64,000 nt of DNA, from positions 620,001-684,000 of the forward strand of contig ML058460.1 of assembly GCA_003013855.2 (NCBI GenBank), given 5' to 3'. Below, in pieces: positions 11,020 through 22,952 of the stretch (position 1 is its first letter; every line of letters starts with the position of its first letter). Source of the stretch: Liriodendron chinense (Eukaryota > Streptophyta > Magnoliopsida > Magnoliales > Magnoliaceae). The position numbers and the translations under genes are program-made. The notes below the pieces were generated by a model. It had not been told where the DNA came from. It did not search any database and worked only from the letters and a program-made list of their open reading frames with translations.

Positions 11020-13197
11020 ACAATAGTGTGTCTCATATTCATCACCGGGAGCTCTATCCTTTGGTGGGCTGGCTTGATTTTTGTCCAAATACATCATCAT
11101 AGTGTGGTCCAAACAATGGATGGACTGGATCTTGAAATGATGTGCCATGACCGCACCCATGGTGACATGCACACGGCCTGCAGGCAATTAAGAGTTTTTT
11201 TTTTTAAATATTTTTTTCACACGTTACAGTGTGGAACGGTAGGAAACTTGATTAAGTGGTCAGACTGCTAACGGGTTCCATTTGAGTTTGAGTTGGGATC
11301 AACCAAAACCCAATCCACTTACTAAACAAGCTAACCCTTCTAACTTTGAACCCCATTACCCTGTGGTCTAACCCAACCTGACCCATTTAATTATAATTAG
11401 GTTAGGCTACCATAAGCCCGACTCAACCAGACACAACCGTTTGAGAAGGGAATATGGCGCAAAATTGTGAATGGCAGATAAGTGAGTACATCCTGTTTAT
11501 GTGTTTATATTCCATCCTATCTTCAATTAGTTTCTTTCGGGTTTTGTGCTAGGTCTGATAGGTTCACTTCCCCGGCCTATCGGTAATCCACATGAGTGGG
11601 TCAAGGCAAGGTTAGTTCAAACCAAGCCCACCTAATTTACATGGGATATGTTTTTTTTTTTTTTTTTTTTTTTCAAATTCTAGGATAAAGTAATGTAAGT
11701 TACTGCCATTATTATTTTTCTAAATAAGTATTAGGGCATATAAATCAAGGGTCAAATGCATATGTAATAGGTGTAAAAGAGGTAAATATATTTATAATCA
11801 TTACAATTTTATCTTATAAAGTCTCACTAGGTATAATTTTATAAGACTTTAACAAATTATAAAAGCATGTCATAGGTCAAATATTGCTGATATCATTAGA
11901 TAAGTAAAACAAATGGTAATCATTGTCTATTATCCTTTCACTCATGGAGATAAAGCAAAGTAAATGGTAATCATGGTTATTTCCTTTGCATTTTAGGGGA
12001 GGAAGTATCATAATTTTCTTTTATTTATTGAAGTAATTGGAAAAACAAAAACACTCTCGATGGACCAACATTTTCTAGCATGAGCTCAAAGGCTATTCAT
12101 TTAATTTGGCCTAAACATGCTGATGGAGCAGGTTAGAATAGTTGGTCCACCAGCCGATCCAATCCAACCCATTGCCACTCCTAGTTTTAGGGTTTCTACT
12201 TGGGAAAGATAACTTCTTTTTCGTTCTTTTTTGTTTTTTAAGACTTAACTAACTAGTAGATTGGCATTTGGAAAATATGTAAGGCTTTCGACGGCAGCGT
12301 CAATATGCTCCGTATTATTGGTATGTGGGGTATGCTAACTCAAGCAAAAGCATCCAAATTGTGGAACCCACTATAGTATGTAATCATTCAAAAGAAAATG
12401 TTGATTAAAAGGCTCTTTTCTTATTGTATGCAAACTATTAATTTTGGGTTTACATGCTATCTAACCTAGGACCCATGATTGCGACAGTTTTAACTATATA
12501 TTGGGTATTTTTTCATTTTGAACCATCCAATAGATCGATGTCTGCCAATCATATAGTTAGATAATTAAATGAACATCTTTTTTGTTAATTGATGCATCTA
12601 AATAGATGTCCACCAACAGGTGGGCGCAAGGTCTGTCTAAGCTGGCCCGCTGAGTAAAACCTAGGCCTGAGTCTTGCTCAGCCCTCTTATGGGCCAAAAG
12701 ATAAAAGCCTAAACCCAGCCGATGCCGGTTATGGATGGCCTGGGTCTGAGTCTGGGCTGACTCAAGCCCTGCTACCCTCTTTTGTGCACAATTTAAGCTA
12801 TTCATTAGGCGTGCACAATCATGCATGATATTGACAAAAATGCCCTTCAAACCTTAAAACAGGCGGGGCTCGGTCGGGCTTGGCTTGGGATGATAAGCTC
12901 TTTTATGCAGCTTGAGCGTGGCCCGATTAATAAACTGCTTAAATTTCAGGTCCGGGTTAGGCCCAGGCCTAGTGTTTCGGCCTAGACACAGTGGGCCAAT
13001 CTTGAAAGCCAGACGAGCCACCCAACCCATTGAAAGCCTTAAATTATCAAGCATGCCGAGGATGGTAGGGTGAAGGACAGACATGGATTGCATACTGACC
13101 CGCTAGTCGCAAGTGCTCCGTGGGCCTCACCATGATTTATGTGTTTTATCCATGTTGCCCATCCATTTTACCAACTCATTTTAGGACATGAGCATAT

Positions 13198-15210
13198 TGT
13201 TAGGTGCGTTGCACAAAACTTTAGGATATCACCCCTAAACTATATGAATTACATGATAAGATAATGCAATAAATAAGATTAAATCATCAACCACATGGAC
13301 ATAAGATTTTTACGTGGAAAACCCTCAAAGAAGTAAAAACCATGGGACCTCGTCTAGAGAAACAATCTACAATGTAAAGAACTGTTTACAATCTTGATGT
13401 CAAGCACAACCTGCTTGAATCAAACATTCTTCATCCACGTAGGGATGGATCATAATAAAAGAAACCAGAAACTGAGAGATCTCACCGAGCACAAGGACGT
13501 AAAAGAATCTGAGATGTCGACTGTGGTGTGATCACCTTCACTAACAGAAATCTCCTCTTCCTACAAGCTTCATCTCTCTTCCTCTTTTTCTCTATTTCTC
13601 TCTCTCACCTTGGACGTATAAACCTCCTATTAGGATACCCTAATCCCGGATTAGAAACTCTTATATAGCTTAGCGTAAGACTTCTAGCCGAAATAGAAAA
13701 CTGCGGATTTGCAGTCCGCGCGTCGTCGGGCGCATGACAATGGGCAAGACAATCTAGTAAGTTTTAGAGAAAATCTGTTGAATTTTAGTCGCCCAACCCA
13801 ACACGATCGGGCGCCTGATGACCTCGACTCGGGCGCCCGACAATTTTCAAAACTGTCCAGGGACCAACTACTTCTTCTAAGTGAATTTCGGTTGCCCGAC
13901 CCTGACTAGTCGTGTTGCGCAGCACGCCAACAATGCTAATGAACCGAGATCCAATCTCCAGTCTCACTCGCAAACGATAAACAAGAAGAAATATAATCTA
14001 GAAGTAGAATCAAAGTAAACCAACAAATCATAAGACATATTTTACGTGAAAAAACTCCAAACAAGGGTAAAATACTACAGTGCAAACTTTCACTATGAAG
14101 AAGACAAAGTTACAAGCAATACACTTACCTTTTCTGATAATCCCATGCATAAAGATGTCCATTTTTGCTAACCTCTCGCCTCTTTCTCACCTTGGACGTA
14201 TAGAAACTATAGAAGCCCTAATCCCCTATCCTAATCCCGGATTACACCCCTTTATATAGTAAAACCCGAAATTAGAAGTCAAAATAGAAAACCTCGCACT
14301 TACAAGTTGCAGCCGATCGGGCGCCCGATCAGGCTTGGTTGGGCACCCGCCCAATGTTAAAACAGTCTAGCGACAAAAGGAGAAAAATGCCTGAATATCG
14401 GGCGTCCGGTCCACTTGACCGTCGGGCACCCGATTGTTTGAGAAACAGTCCAAAGACCTCCTATCTCATTATTTGAATATCGGGCGCCCGGTCACAGACC
14501 GTCTGGGCGCCCGACCATCTCCTGGTCAGTGGTGTGCTGGCTCCACACCTCAACAAGTCGGGTGCATGATAACCCCTAGGCTGCACTATCTCTCCTCAAC
14601 TCCTAAGGAGGAAAACTTCATCAAATCTTTCCCTTCTGATTCAGGAAAAGCTTCACCATCTTCAAGTTAATCAGGCTTCTGCAAGCTTCAAATCTTCCAT
14701 TGAGTAAAGTTTTGGTCATCTTGCCTGACCTATTATCGTCCATATGGACCTTTTTAAGCTGTAACACATTTTGTTCCAATGTATCCATGATCCAGTGATA
14801 CCTAAACCTCAATGTACTTCGACTTGAAATATTGACTTGGATTCTTACTAAGTGTATCACACTCTGGCTATCGCAGTAGACCACATGCTTCTCCTACTTC
14901 AGACTAAGTTCCTATAGGAACATCTTCATCCAAAGCATCTCCTTACATGCTTTTGTGACTGCGATGTACTCGCTCTCTGTTGTAGATAATGCTACACACA
15001 TTTGTAACTTGCTTTGTCAAGAGATCGCTCCCCTTACAAATGTGAACATGAACCCTATATAGACTTTTTGGAGTCTATGTCACCTGCCATATCTGAATTA
15101 TGTAGCCTTCTAACACAAGTTTACTATCACCATAGCATAGGCTCAACTTAAATAAGCTCTTCAGATATCGTAGTATCCACTTTAGTGCTGCCCAATATTC
15201 TTTGTTAGGA
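13198..15210 (-). mobile_element. Ty1/copia 3' remnant: RNase H fragment and LTR-like blocks
   Basis: Minus-strand codons at about 14884-14640 read VYCDSQSVIHL, then FRYHWIMDTLEQ and GRFEACRSLINLK, the C-terminal end of plant copia RNase H. ACKEMLWMKMFL just upstream (about 14940) belongs to the same domain and is followed by a stop, so it is dead. Towards 13198 lie two related LTR-like blocks, 13198-13932 (TGTTAGG ... CCAACA) and about 13933-14556 (... CTCAACA). They share text such as CACCTTGGACGTATA and CTAATCCCGGATTA. Both are studded with TCGGGCGCCCGA-like palindromes. The upstream copia domains are missing: segmental copy 2 starts directly at 15211. No target duplication was found. Confidence 0.7.
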
Positions 15211-18200
15211 AGAAATTTCATTGTCATCATTTGCTTTTATTAATCTCAGTATTTCGCGACTCAGCCTCGTGGGCTCAGCGACTCAGCCTCGTGGGCCACA
15301 TGCAGAGCTGTTACCAGGATTGAACCGGAGATATGGTTAATCTCTTGCCTGAAAGGAAGATAAGATGGAACCTCTTGAAAGATCCAATGCACCTCCACGA
15401 ATCAATGGTCAAGATTTTCCTTACAGTGTGGTTTGGCCGTCTCTGATCCCTAAGTGAGCCTGAAGAAAATTGACGGTCCGATCATCCGGTCATGTCAGCC
15501 TAGTTGGGCGACCCAGGAGTTGACACGCCTTTAATTATTGAGCTAATGGAAATGCCACCGCTTTTATGGCCACCATTTAAGAGTTGGGCCCGTTTATGTG
15601 CTTTGGGTCGTGTCCTTTGAAACTGATCAAGCCACAAATTGCGGTACCATACAACCTTTTCCTGCCAATACACTTACACATGTACAGGACATCACTGCCG
15701 TAAAAACAGCAAACCCCATCATGAAGATCGTTCTCATCTAAAATCAGGCTGATCCAGCCGACAGGTAAGCTACACGTATATGTTGAATCAGATCGTTGGT
15801 TCTCTATATATTCCAAGGTGTGGCCCACTTGATAAGCGGAACTACTTGATTTTGTTACAGGTGATCCTCATCGTAACTAGGGCCTACCGTTTTCATGGTA
15901 CTGATGTTGTGTACACAACTGGCATGATAGGGGAAATATGGTCCGGTACCACGAGTTCTGGTACTGCCTGTATGTGACCAGTTACCTTCGTTCTCACGAA
16001 AAGGGGCATCATCGTTTCTTTGAATGCCATTGATTGAATGGTTAGAATCTCCCAATCAAATAATGTCTTCGACATCTTTCTGTAGAGGCTCACCAAATCA
16101 ACGGTCTTGATCACCCAATCGTTGGCTTGATTTTTATATGTTGAGTATTACCAAACACTCTGCACATCACACGTATGAAATGAACTTGCCTTTTCCTGAA
16201 AAAAAAAATTGTATTGTTCAATAGGATGGCCCACTTAGAGAGTACACAACTAAAATGAATCACATGGACCATCCTATCTGGTCAATCAGGTTTGGTATTT
16301 TAATCATATGGACCATCCTATATCTTGCCAATCAGGGTCTATGAATAAAGGGGTATGATCACCAACACATCCACAATTCATGTGGGCCACACTAAACGAT
16401 GGGGACATTGAGGAGGGGGACACCCACTATAGCGTGTGGGGTCCACTGTGTTGGGTATATTTAAGAAGCAACAAAGGAGAGGCACCAAATGCACAGTTTG
16501 GATTCCACGTACACATCAGGAGTGGACCTCACACAACTTGAACATATGATAAGTTCCATACATTCAAAGCATGGGATCTTTCCCATGAATCAAGACTTAA
16601 AAAGGCAAAACAAGTAGTTAATTTCAATTAGCAAAAGCCTTCCTATTAGATGACTAGGATTGGATAATCATTTTGAAATCTTGAGGGAGTGGATTAGGTT
16701 GGAGTAGCACCAGGTTTCGTCGGGTTATGACACTGAGCCATTTCATTGGCCTGTCGCTTCACATGTTAGATTAGAGCCCGCCAAATTTCAAAAAGTTGCA
16801 TGTCATATGCTTGTCAGATAGGGCCCACCAACTTTTAAAAGGTAAGGTTGTCACACTCGATGCGCCACGTTACGGCGTAACGGAGCTCAGTGTTACCCCA
16901 CCTGACTGAATCGGCTCCCAACCACTTCACCTGCAAATCATACAAAGTCATCTTGGTGCCAGAACACCCCAATCCATAGCTGAGTGAAGATAACTTCGTT
17001 TCATTTGAGTTTGAGTTGGGATCAGCCAAACCCCAATCCACTTACTAAACAAGCTACCCCTCTAACTTGAACCTATTACCGTGTGGTCTAACCCAACCTG
17101 ACCCATTCAATTATAATTAGGTTAGGCTGCCGTGAGCCTGACTTGACCACACACAGCCATTTAAGAAGGGAATATGGCACAAAACTGTGAATGGCGGATC
17201 TAATACATTTATAATCATTATAATTTTTATCTTATAAGATCATAATGTATACAGTTTTATAAGACTATAATAAATAATAAAAGCATGTTATAATTGTGGT
17301 CAAATATTACTTACGTCACTAGATAAATAAAGTAAATGGTAAACATTGCATATTTTCTTTCATTTATGGAGATAATTAAAGCGAATGGTAATTATTACCT
17401 ATTGGCTTTCATTTATATAGATAATTAAAGTAAATGATACTTATTGTTCATTTTCTTTCATTTATTCAGAGGATCATTACTTAGAGGAGGTATCATGGTT
17501 TTTCTTTCATTTTATTGGGTGTTTAGATCCTAAGGAACTTGTGCTTAAAGTTGGTTATCTTGATTTTTAATTATTAAACCAAAGTGATCAAGTAACTTTA
17601 AATAAAAAAATTACTTATAATTGATCATAAACCGAACTTACTTATCTAAAAAAAGCTACTTATCTAATGCTGTAAGTAGAAAAAGTAACTCATTTGACAT
17701 TATCCAAATGGGCCCTTACTCAGGTAATTGGAAAAAGAAACACACCCTCAATGGTCCAATATTTTCTAGATGAGCTCAAAGGCTATTCATTTAATTTGGC
17801 CTAAACATGCTTATGGAGCAGGTTAGAATAGTTGGTCCGGATTCAATTCAACCCATGGACACTCCTGGTTTCAAGGTTTCTAATTGGGAAGGATAATTTT
17901 ATTTTTAAGACTTAATAGATGGGCATTTGGAAAGTATTTAAGACTTCGGCAGCGTGCAATTTGCTTCATATAAATGGTATATGCGGTACCCTAACACAAG
18001 CCAAAGCGTCCAAATTGTTGTACCCGCTGTAGTATGTCATCATTCAAAAAAAATTATTGATTGGACTATCCTTACCTCGGCTATTTTCTTACTGTATGCA
18101 AACTATTAATTTCGGGTTCCATGATTGGGACAGTTAAAACTATATATTGGGTATTTATTTATTTTTATTTTTTTTCATTTTGAGCCATCCAATAGATGCA

Positions 18201-18357
18201 GCCTGAGCATGGTCCAATTCATTTGGGCCCAGGTTAGGCCCAGGCCTAATATTTCAGCCCAAGCACATCGGGCAAGCTTGAAAGCCGGACGAGCCACCCA
18301 AGCCCATTGACAGCCCTAAATTATCAAGCATGCCGGAGGTGGTGGGGTCAAGGACGG
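15211..18357. repeat. Segmental duplication, copy 2
   Basis: Second copy of the block at 8535-13190. It has a local doubling of CGACTCAGCCTCGTGGGC near 15255-15300 absent from copy 1, and lacks the 1-kb block of copy 1 (join near 16955-17003). The copies remain alignable into the MITE that starts at 18358. No gene is supported. Confidence 0.75.
15700..15935. mobile_element. Palindromic MITE in segmental copy 2
   Basis: Same element as at 8970-9225 and in the same position within the duplicated block, so it was present before the duplication. Arms are GTAAAAACAGCAAACCCCATC on the left and GGCCTACCGTTTTCATGG on the right. Confidence 0.6.
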
Positions 18358-18862
18358 ACACGGATTCAATACTGACCCCGCCAGTGGCGAGTGCTCTGTG
18401 TGCCCCACCATGATTTATGTGTTTTTTCCATTCATCCATTTTACCAACTCATTTTAGGACACTAGACTAAAAATGAGGCAGATCCAAATCTAGGAGGACC
18501 ACACTATATGAAACAGTTCTGATTGAAGGGCCATTGGTAAAAAACCTTCTTAGGGTCCACAAAAGTTTTGGATTAATCTGATATTTGTCTTTTCCCTTCA
18601 TCCATGTCCGTGTGACCTACTCAACAGGTTGGATGGCAAATAAACATTACAATGGGCCATAGGGAGTTTTTAGAGGTGAGCGGTACAATAACCAATTTTT
18701 TTCCTGTGGTGTTGTCCACCTGATTTGTAGATCTGCCTTATGTTTGGGATCATGCCCTAATATGATCTGAAAAAATGGATGGACGGCATGGATAAAAAAA
18801 CATACATCATGGTGGGGCCCACAGATCGCCGACTGGCATGGTCAGTATTGAATCCGCGGCAC
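18358..18862. mobile_element. MITE of the GGGGCCCAC family just upstream of the PPR gene
   Basis: Outer inverted repeat: CACGGATTCAATACTGACC at the left and GGTCAGTATTGAATCCG at the right. Inner ends are GTGCCCCACCATGAT and CATCATGGTGGGGCCCAC. The interior carries the family landmarks CATTTTAGGACA, AAAATGAGGCAGATCC, GTTTTGGATTAATCTGATAT and AAAAATGGATGGACGGCATGG. It ends about 50 bp before the PPR start codon, so it must contribute promoter or leader sequence to that gene. Confidence 0.75.
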
Positions 18863-18912
18863 TACGCTAGAGTATCAGAGTTTCCAGATGATTTGAATTG
18901 CAATTCGATTCG

Positions 18913-21084
18913 ATGGTGGATCCAAACACCCGCCTCGCTCCAACGGTCATGCTGCTCCTCCAGCGTTCCCGCTCTACCCGCCTTAGAGCCCTTCCCTATC
19001 ACTCCTCCGCACCCCCGCTGACGTTAGCACAACCACTCCAATGCAAACAAGAAGAAGACGAATCACAATCCAAACGGCCCAAATCAAAATCCAAAGCGGC
19101 CCTCACCATATCCCGCCTCATCAACACCGTCCATCCATGGTCCACCGATCTGGAATCCTCTCTCCACCCTCTCCTCCCAACCCTCTCCAAGACCTCCTTC
19201 CTCCAAACACTCTCCCTCATAAAATCCCCCTCCAAATCCCTCCTCTTCTTCCGGTGGGCCCACTGCAACGGCTTCCCACCCGACGCCACCACCTTCTCCC
19301 ACATGCTCGATATCCTCGGCCGCTCCCGCAACCTCAATGCTGCCCGCAACCTACTCCTCTCTGTTCCCGCCCCAATTCGATCGGACGACCGCCTCTTCAA
19401 CAGCCTCATCCGCAGCTACGGCCGCGCCGGCCTCATCCAACAGTCCATCAAGCTCTTCCGCAAGATGAAAGAGCTCGGTGTGGCCCGCTCCGTCTTCTCC
19501 TTCAACAGCCTCTTCTCCATCCTCCTCCCCCGCGGCCGCACCCACATGGTGAAGAAGCTGTATGATGAGATGCAGTCGATGGATGGGATTGCCCCTGATG
19601 TCTACACTTTCAACATTCTGATTCGTGGTTTCTGCCTGAATTCAATGGTCGATGAGGGATTCCGGTTTTTCAATGAAATGTCCAAGTTTAGATGTAGTCC
19701 AGATTTGATCACCTATAACACGCTCGTTGACGGCCTTTGTAGGATTGGGAAGGTCAAAATTGCACACAATCTTTTGAAAGGCATGCGCACGAAAAGCCCT
19801 GATCTGAAGCCAAATGTCATCACATATACGACAATCATTAGAGGGTATTGCGAGAAGCGGTCGGTCGCAGAGGCATTGGATGTTTTTGAGGAGATGGTCC
19901 GCCGTGGGTTGAAACCAAATCGAATTACGTACAATACCCTCATTCAAGGACTCTGCGCTGCACAGGAAATGGATAAAATTAAGGAGATTTTGAAGGATAT
20001 TATGGAGAATGGAGAATTTAGGCCAGATACATGCACTTTCAATACACTGATGAATGCGCATTGTAATACTGGGAAGTTGGATGATGCATTGAAGATGTTT
20101 GAAAAAATGTCAGAGCTTGAGGTGGTCCCCGATTCAGCGACATACAGTGTTCTCATTAGGAGTTTCTGTGAGAGAGGAGAGTTCGAGAGAGCGGAGGAGC
20201 TGTTTGATGAGCTGGCAGAGAAGGAGATTCTACTAAGGAGAGACGGATGTGTCCCGCTCGTTGCAGCTTACAATCCTATTTTTGAGTATTTATGTGCGGA
20301 AGGGAAGACAGGGAAGGCGGAAAGGGTGTTTCGGCAGTTGTTGAAGAGAGGTACGCAGGACCCGTCTTCGTTCAAGACATTGATCTTGGGGCATTGTACT
20401 GAAGGTACATTGTCGGCTGGATACGAGATCTTGGTCTTGATGTTGAGGAGAGATTTCGTGCCGGACATGGAGACATATGGTTCTTTAATTGACGGGTTTT
20501 TGCGGAAGGGAGATTCAGGTTTCGCTCATAGGAGTCTGGAAAAGATGTTGAGAAGCGAGCATCTTCCAAAAACATCTACTTTCCATTCTATACTTGCTGC
20601 GCTTATAAGAGATGGGTGTGCTCAGGAAGCTGCTAGCGTTGTTTTGATTATGTTGGAGCGGAGAATTCGGCAGAATATCAATCTGTCGACAGATACTGTT
20701 ATCGTTCTTTTTAGGAGTGGTTTCAAGGATAGAGCATTTAAGGTTATCGAGTTGCTTTATGATAATGGATTTTCGGTGAAGATGGAAAAGGTAGTTGGGT
20801 TTCTATGTCAGGGAAGAAAGTTCTTAGAGGCTCGAGAGCTTTTGCTATTTAGTTTGGAGAAGCATCGGAATTTAGATATTGAATTTTACAGTACAGTTGT
20901 AACGGGTCTTTGTGGAATTCAGAGAGCTCCGGAAGCATTTTCTCTGTTCTATGAATTGGCAGAGAAAGGAGCGAAGCCTAGTTTGAGTTGCTTAGAGGAT
21001 CTGAAAATCGCCCTCGAGTTAGAGGGGAGGTTGAAAGAAGCAGATTTTATTTCTAAAAAAATCATGCGCTGGCATCAAGAGTGA
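18913..21084 (+). CDS. P-class pentatricopeptide repeat protein, probably organellar (At1g02060-like)
   Basis: Intronless frame of 723 codons from the ATG at 18913. The upstream codon at 18898 is TTG, so it is not taken as the start; a second in-frame ATG at 18949 is a possible alternative. The N-terminus is rich in Arg, Ser and Leu and lacks acidic residues at first, as in organelle transit peptides. From about residue 115 on there are some 14-15 tandem 35-residue PPR motifs, for example TFNILIRGFCLNSMVDEGF, TYNTLVDGLCRIGKVKIAH and TFNTLMNAHCNTGKLDDAL. They are P-type with no E, E+ or DYW extension. Such proteins bind organellar RNA and affect its stability, splicing or translation; codes at motif positions 5 and 35 set the target. 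Similarity to At1g02060 is from memory. Codons in the first 600 bp are much more GC-rich than the rest. Confidence 0.93.
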   Translation: MVDPNTRLAPTVMLLLQRSRSTRLRALPYHSSAPPLTLAQPLQCKQEEDESQSKRPKSKSKAALTISRLINTVHPWSTDLESSLHPLLPTLSKTSFLQTLSLIKSPSKSLLFFRWAHCNGFPPDATTFSHMLDILGRSRNLNAARNLLLSVPAPIRSDDRLFNSLIRSYGRAGLIQQSIKLFRKMKELGVARSVFSFNSLFSILLPRGRTHMVKKLYDEMQSMDGIAPDVYTFNILIRGFCLNSMVDEGFRFFNEMSKFRCSPDLITYNTLVDGLCRIGKVKIAHNLLKGMRTKSPDLKPNVITYTTIIRGYCEKRSVAEALDVFEEMVRRGLKPNRITYNTLIQGLCAAQEMDKIKEILKDIMENGEFRPDTCTFNTLMNAHCNTGKLDDALKMFEKMSELEVVPDSATYSVLIRSFCERGEFERAEELFDELAEKEILLRRDGCVPLVAAYNPIFEYLCAEGKTGKAERVFRQLLKRGTQDPSSFKTLILGHCTEGTLSAGYEILVLMLRRDFVPDMETYGSLIDGFLRKGDSGFAHRSLEKMLRSEHLPKTSTFHSILAALIRDGCAQEAASVVLIMLERRIRQNINLSTDTVIVLFRSGFKDRAFKVIELLYDNGFSVKMEKVVGFLCQGRKFLEARELLLFSLEKHRNLDIEFYSTVVTGLCGIQRAPEAFSLFYELAEKGAKPSLSCLEDLKIALELEGRLKEADFISKKIMRWHQE

Positions 21085-21744
21085 TAACAAGTGTTCGGAA
21101 TATTCATTTGTTTGCCCAGCAATTGAAATTCTCCGCTTGAGAAATGCTTTGCACATTCATGAGGTGAAGCTTAAAATTTGTAAATGGTGAAGTGCTCCTA
21201 CCTTTTGGGGAGTGACTGGTAGATGGGGAGCTTCAAGCCTGTCCTCTCAGAGCAATTTTTTCCTAGACTGACAGTAAAGGTAAGATTTGAATTAAAATCT
21301 TGGTTTTGATAATATTAGTGTGTAAATGACTAATACACTTAATGTAACTCTTACTTACAGATATTGCCTCTACAAACACATCTTGAAATGGTGCATCAAC
21401 TCTTTGGCTTATTTGTTAGAAGGGAAGATATCAAATGCTTCTGAGGGCATTAAAATTTATGCTTCCATAGTGTGGACTGTACTTGTGGCACATGCATATC
21501 ATCCGTTCCACAGGCAGTGGTTTGAATAGCAAATAGCATGTAGCATAGCATTCACCCTTTTGAAACGTGAGTCATAAGCTACACGCTACTTTTGGATCTT
21601 TAATTAAGGTTGTACTTTGATGCACCAAATATCATGAAATTTCAGGATATTTGGCGCACTACATTACTGATGGTGCAAGCAAACACAACCCAAAATAATA
21701 GGAAACATAGGGCGCATATTAAGTAAAAGACAAAGAAAGGGCAA
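21085..21744. other. PPR 3' flank, no further gene
   Basis: AT-rich DNA with no convincing frame. No clear polyadenylation hexamer can be singled out. Confidence 0.4.
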
Positions 21745-22440
21745 AGGCTAAAGTGTGCCTGGTGCTTTTAGAATCAGATTCGATGAGATGGCTTAAAGAT
21801 AAGTCTGGGAAGTTCTCAGTGAAATCTCTCTACAACGATATAAGCAAGAGGGGTAGCGGAGAAGGGGTTAGTCCGACAGAGTTTGTATGGAGCTGTGGTG
21901 CTCCTTCTAAAGTAGCAGCATTTGCATGGTTAGTGGGAAGGAATAAGGTGTTGACAATAGATAACCTTCGCAAATGACAGATGATATTGGCAAATGTTTG
22001 TCTATTATGTTATCATGATGAGGAATCAGCAGACCATCTTTTTATACACTATTCTTTTGCAAGAGAGTCATGGGGTAATTGCTTCAAATTATTTGGAGTG
22101 TTATGGGTGGTGCCAAAATCCATTGATTGTTTCTTTATGATGTGGCATGGTTAGGGAAAAGGTAAAATTGGGAGGAAGGATTGGCAGTTAAGTCTATTAG
22201 CAGGATTATGGTCTATATGGTTAGAAAGGAATGAGTGGTGCTTCAGGGATCAAAAAAGGCAAGTCATGCAAGTATTCAATAGGGCTAAATCGAATGTAAT
22301 AGAGTGGGCAAAAACTTCTAAGATAATTGTTAAGTTTCCGGGAAGTTGGCGTGAGTTGGAATTTATTTCGGTTCTGTTTTTGTATCTTTTGGGCTCTGGC
22401 CTATCATTAATAAAATTATCAATGTTAAAAAAAAAAAATG
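21745..22440 (+). mobile_element. 5'-truncated LINE, reverse-transcriptase zinc-binding end
   Basis: Codons from about 21753 read MRWLKDKSGKFSVKSLY and APSKVAAFAWLVGRNKVLT. After a stop at 21975 come NVCLLCYHDEESADHLFIHY and, further, SLLAGLWSIWLERN. This is the zf-RVT segment found at the C-terminus of plant L1-type LINE ORF2, with the Cys-Cys-His pattern still visible. At least two stops disrupt it. The 3' end is typical: TTTTGGGCTCTGGCC, then an A-rich tail at about 22428-22438. Only the last roughly 700 bp inserted, the usual outcome of incomplete reverse transcription. Confidence 0.8.
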
Positions 22441-22952
22441 GTAGAATGTTTAATCTTTCCCTTAGGAGGTAAAGATCATTTCCTTGTATAATAGGTTATA
22501 GCAAATTAACCCTCTTGGTGCAATTAAAACTCAAGGTTAGTGATTCATGGAACTACTCTTTCTGTGGCCTGGTTACATACCATGCAAATGTACACATGCG
22601 GTCCTGTATGACATGCATACCATCTCTGTAGATAAAGCCACAACCCACAGGTAGTTGTGATGGCCAATTATAATGACATATTGACCATCTCAAGGTGGTT
22701 AGCTATTCATGTTTCTGATCATTTAATAGCTCGTAACATTTCTCCTTGTAGCAACAAGCAGTCATTTTATGCTCAAGGGATCCATAAACCCATACATGAG
22801 TGGTAGAAATGGCAGCATTTCAAGGGTTTAAGAAAAAATAATGGTAAATAGTAAGGTTTTACTGTCTTTTCTCTATCCTGTTCCTCTGTGGACTAGGAAA
22901 ATATAGAACAAGGATATTGAGCTGGAAACAAAGCAAAATTTCATGAATATTA
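22441..22952. other. Spacer between LINE and ABCB pseudogene 3' end
   Basis: No gene seen. It is the downstream flank of the minus-strand ABCB copy A. Confidence 0.4.

Larger units (their letters stand above)
8535..13190. repeat. Segmental duplication, copy 1
   Basis: Starting at GAAATTTCATTGTCATC, this stretch matches 15211-18480 in the same order and orientation. Landmarks in both are TATTTCGCGACTCAGCC, AGCTGTTACCAGGATTGAAC, GGGTTCCACTGTGTTGGG-like text, AGTTTGAGTTGGGATCA and TAAATTATCAAGCATGCCG. Copy 1 carries about 1 kb (about 10285-11275) that copy 2 lacks, including a MITE. No conserved gene lies within; small reading frames shared by the copies follow the MITE arms. By eye identity is around 90 percent in aligned blocks. 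Confidence 0.75.

Noticed and set aside
18898..18912. Earlier PPR start at 18898
   Set aside because: The codon there is TTG, not ATG; the first ATG in frame is at 18913.
19041..19565. Long frames on both strands over the start of the PPR gene
   Set aside because: Shadows of GC-rich, stop-poor PPR codons; proline/histidine- and glycine/glutamate-rich compositions mirror the codon bias of the true frame.
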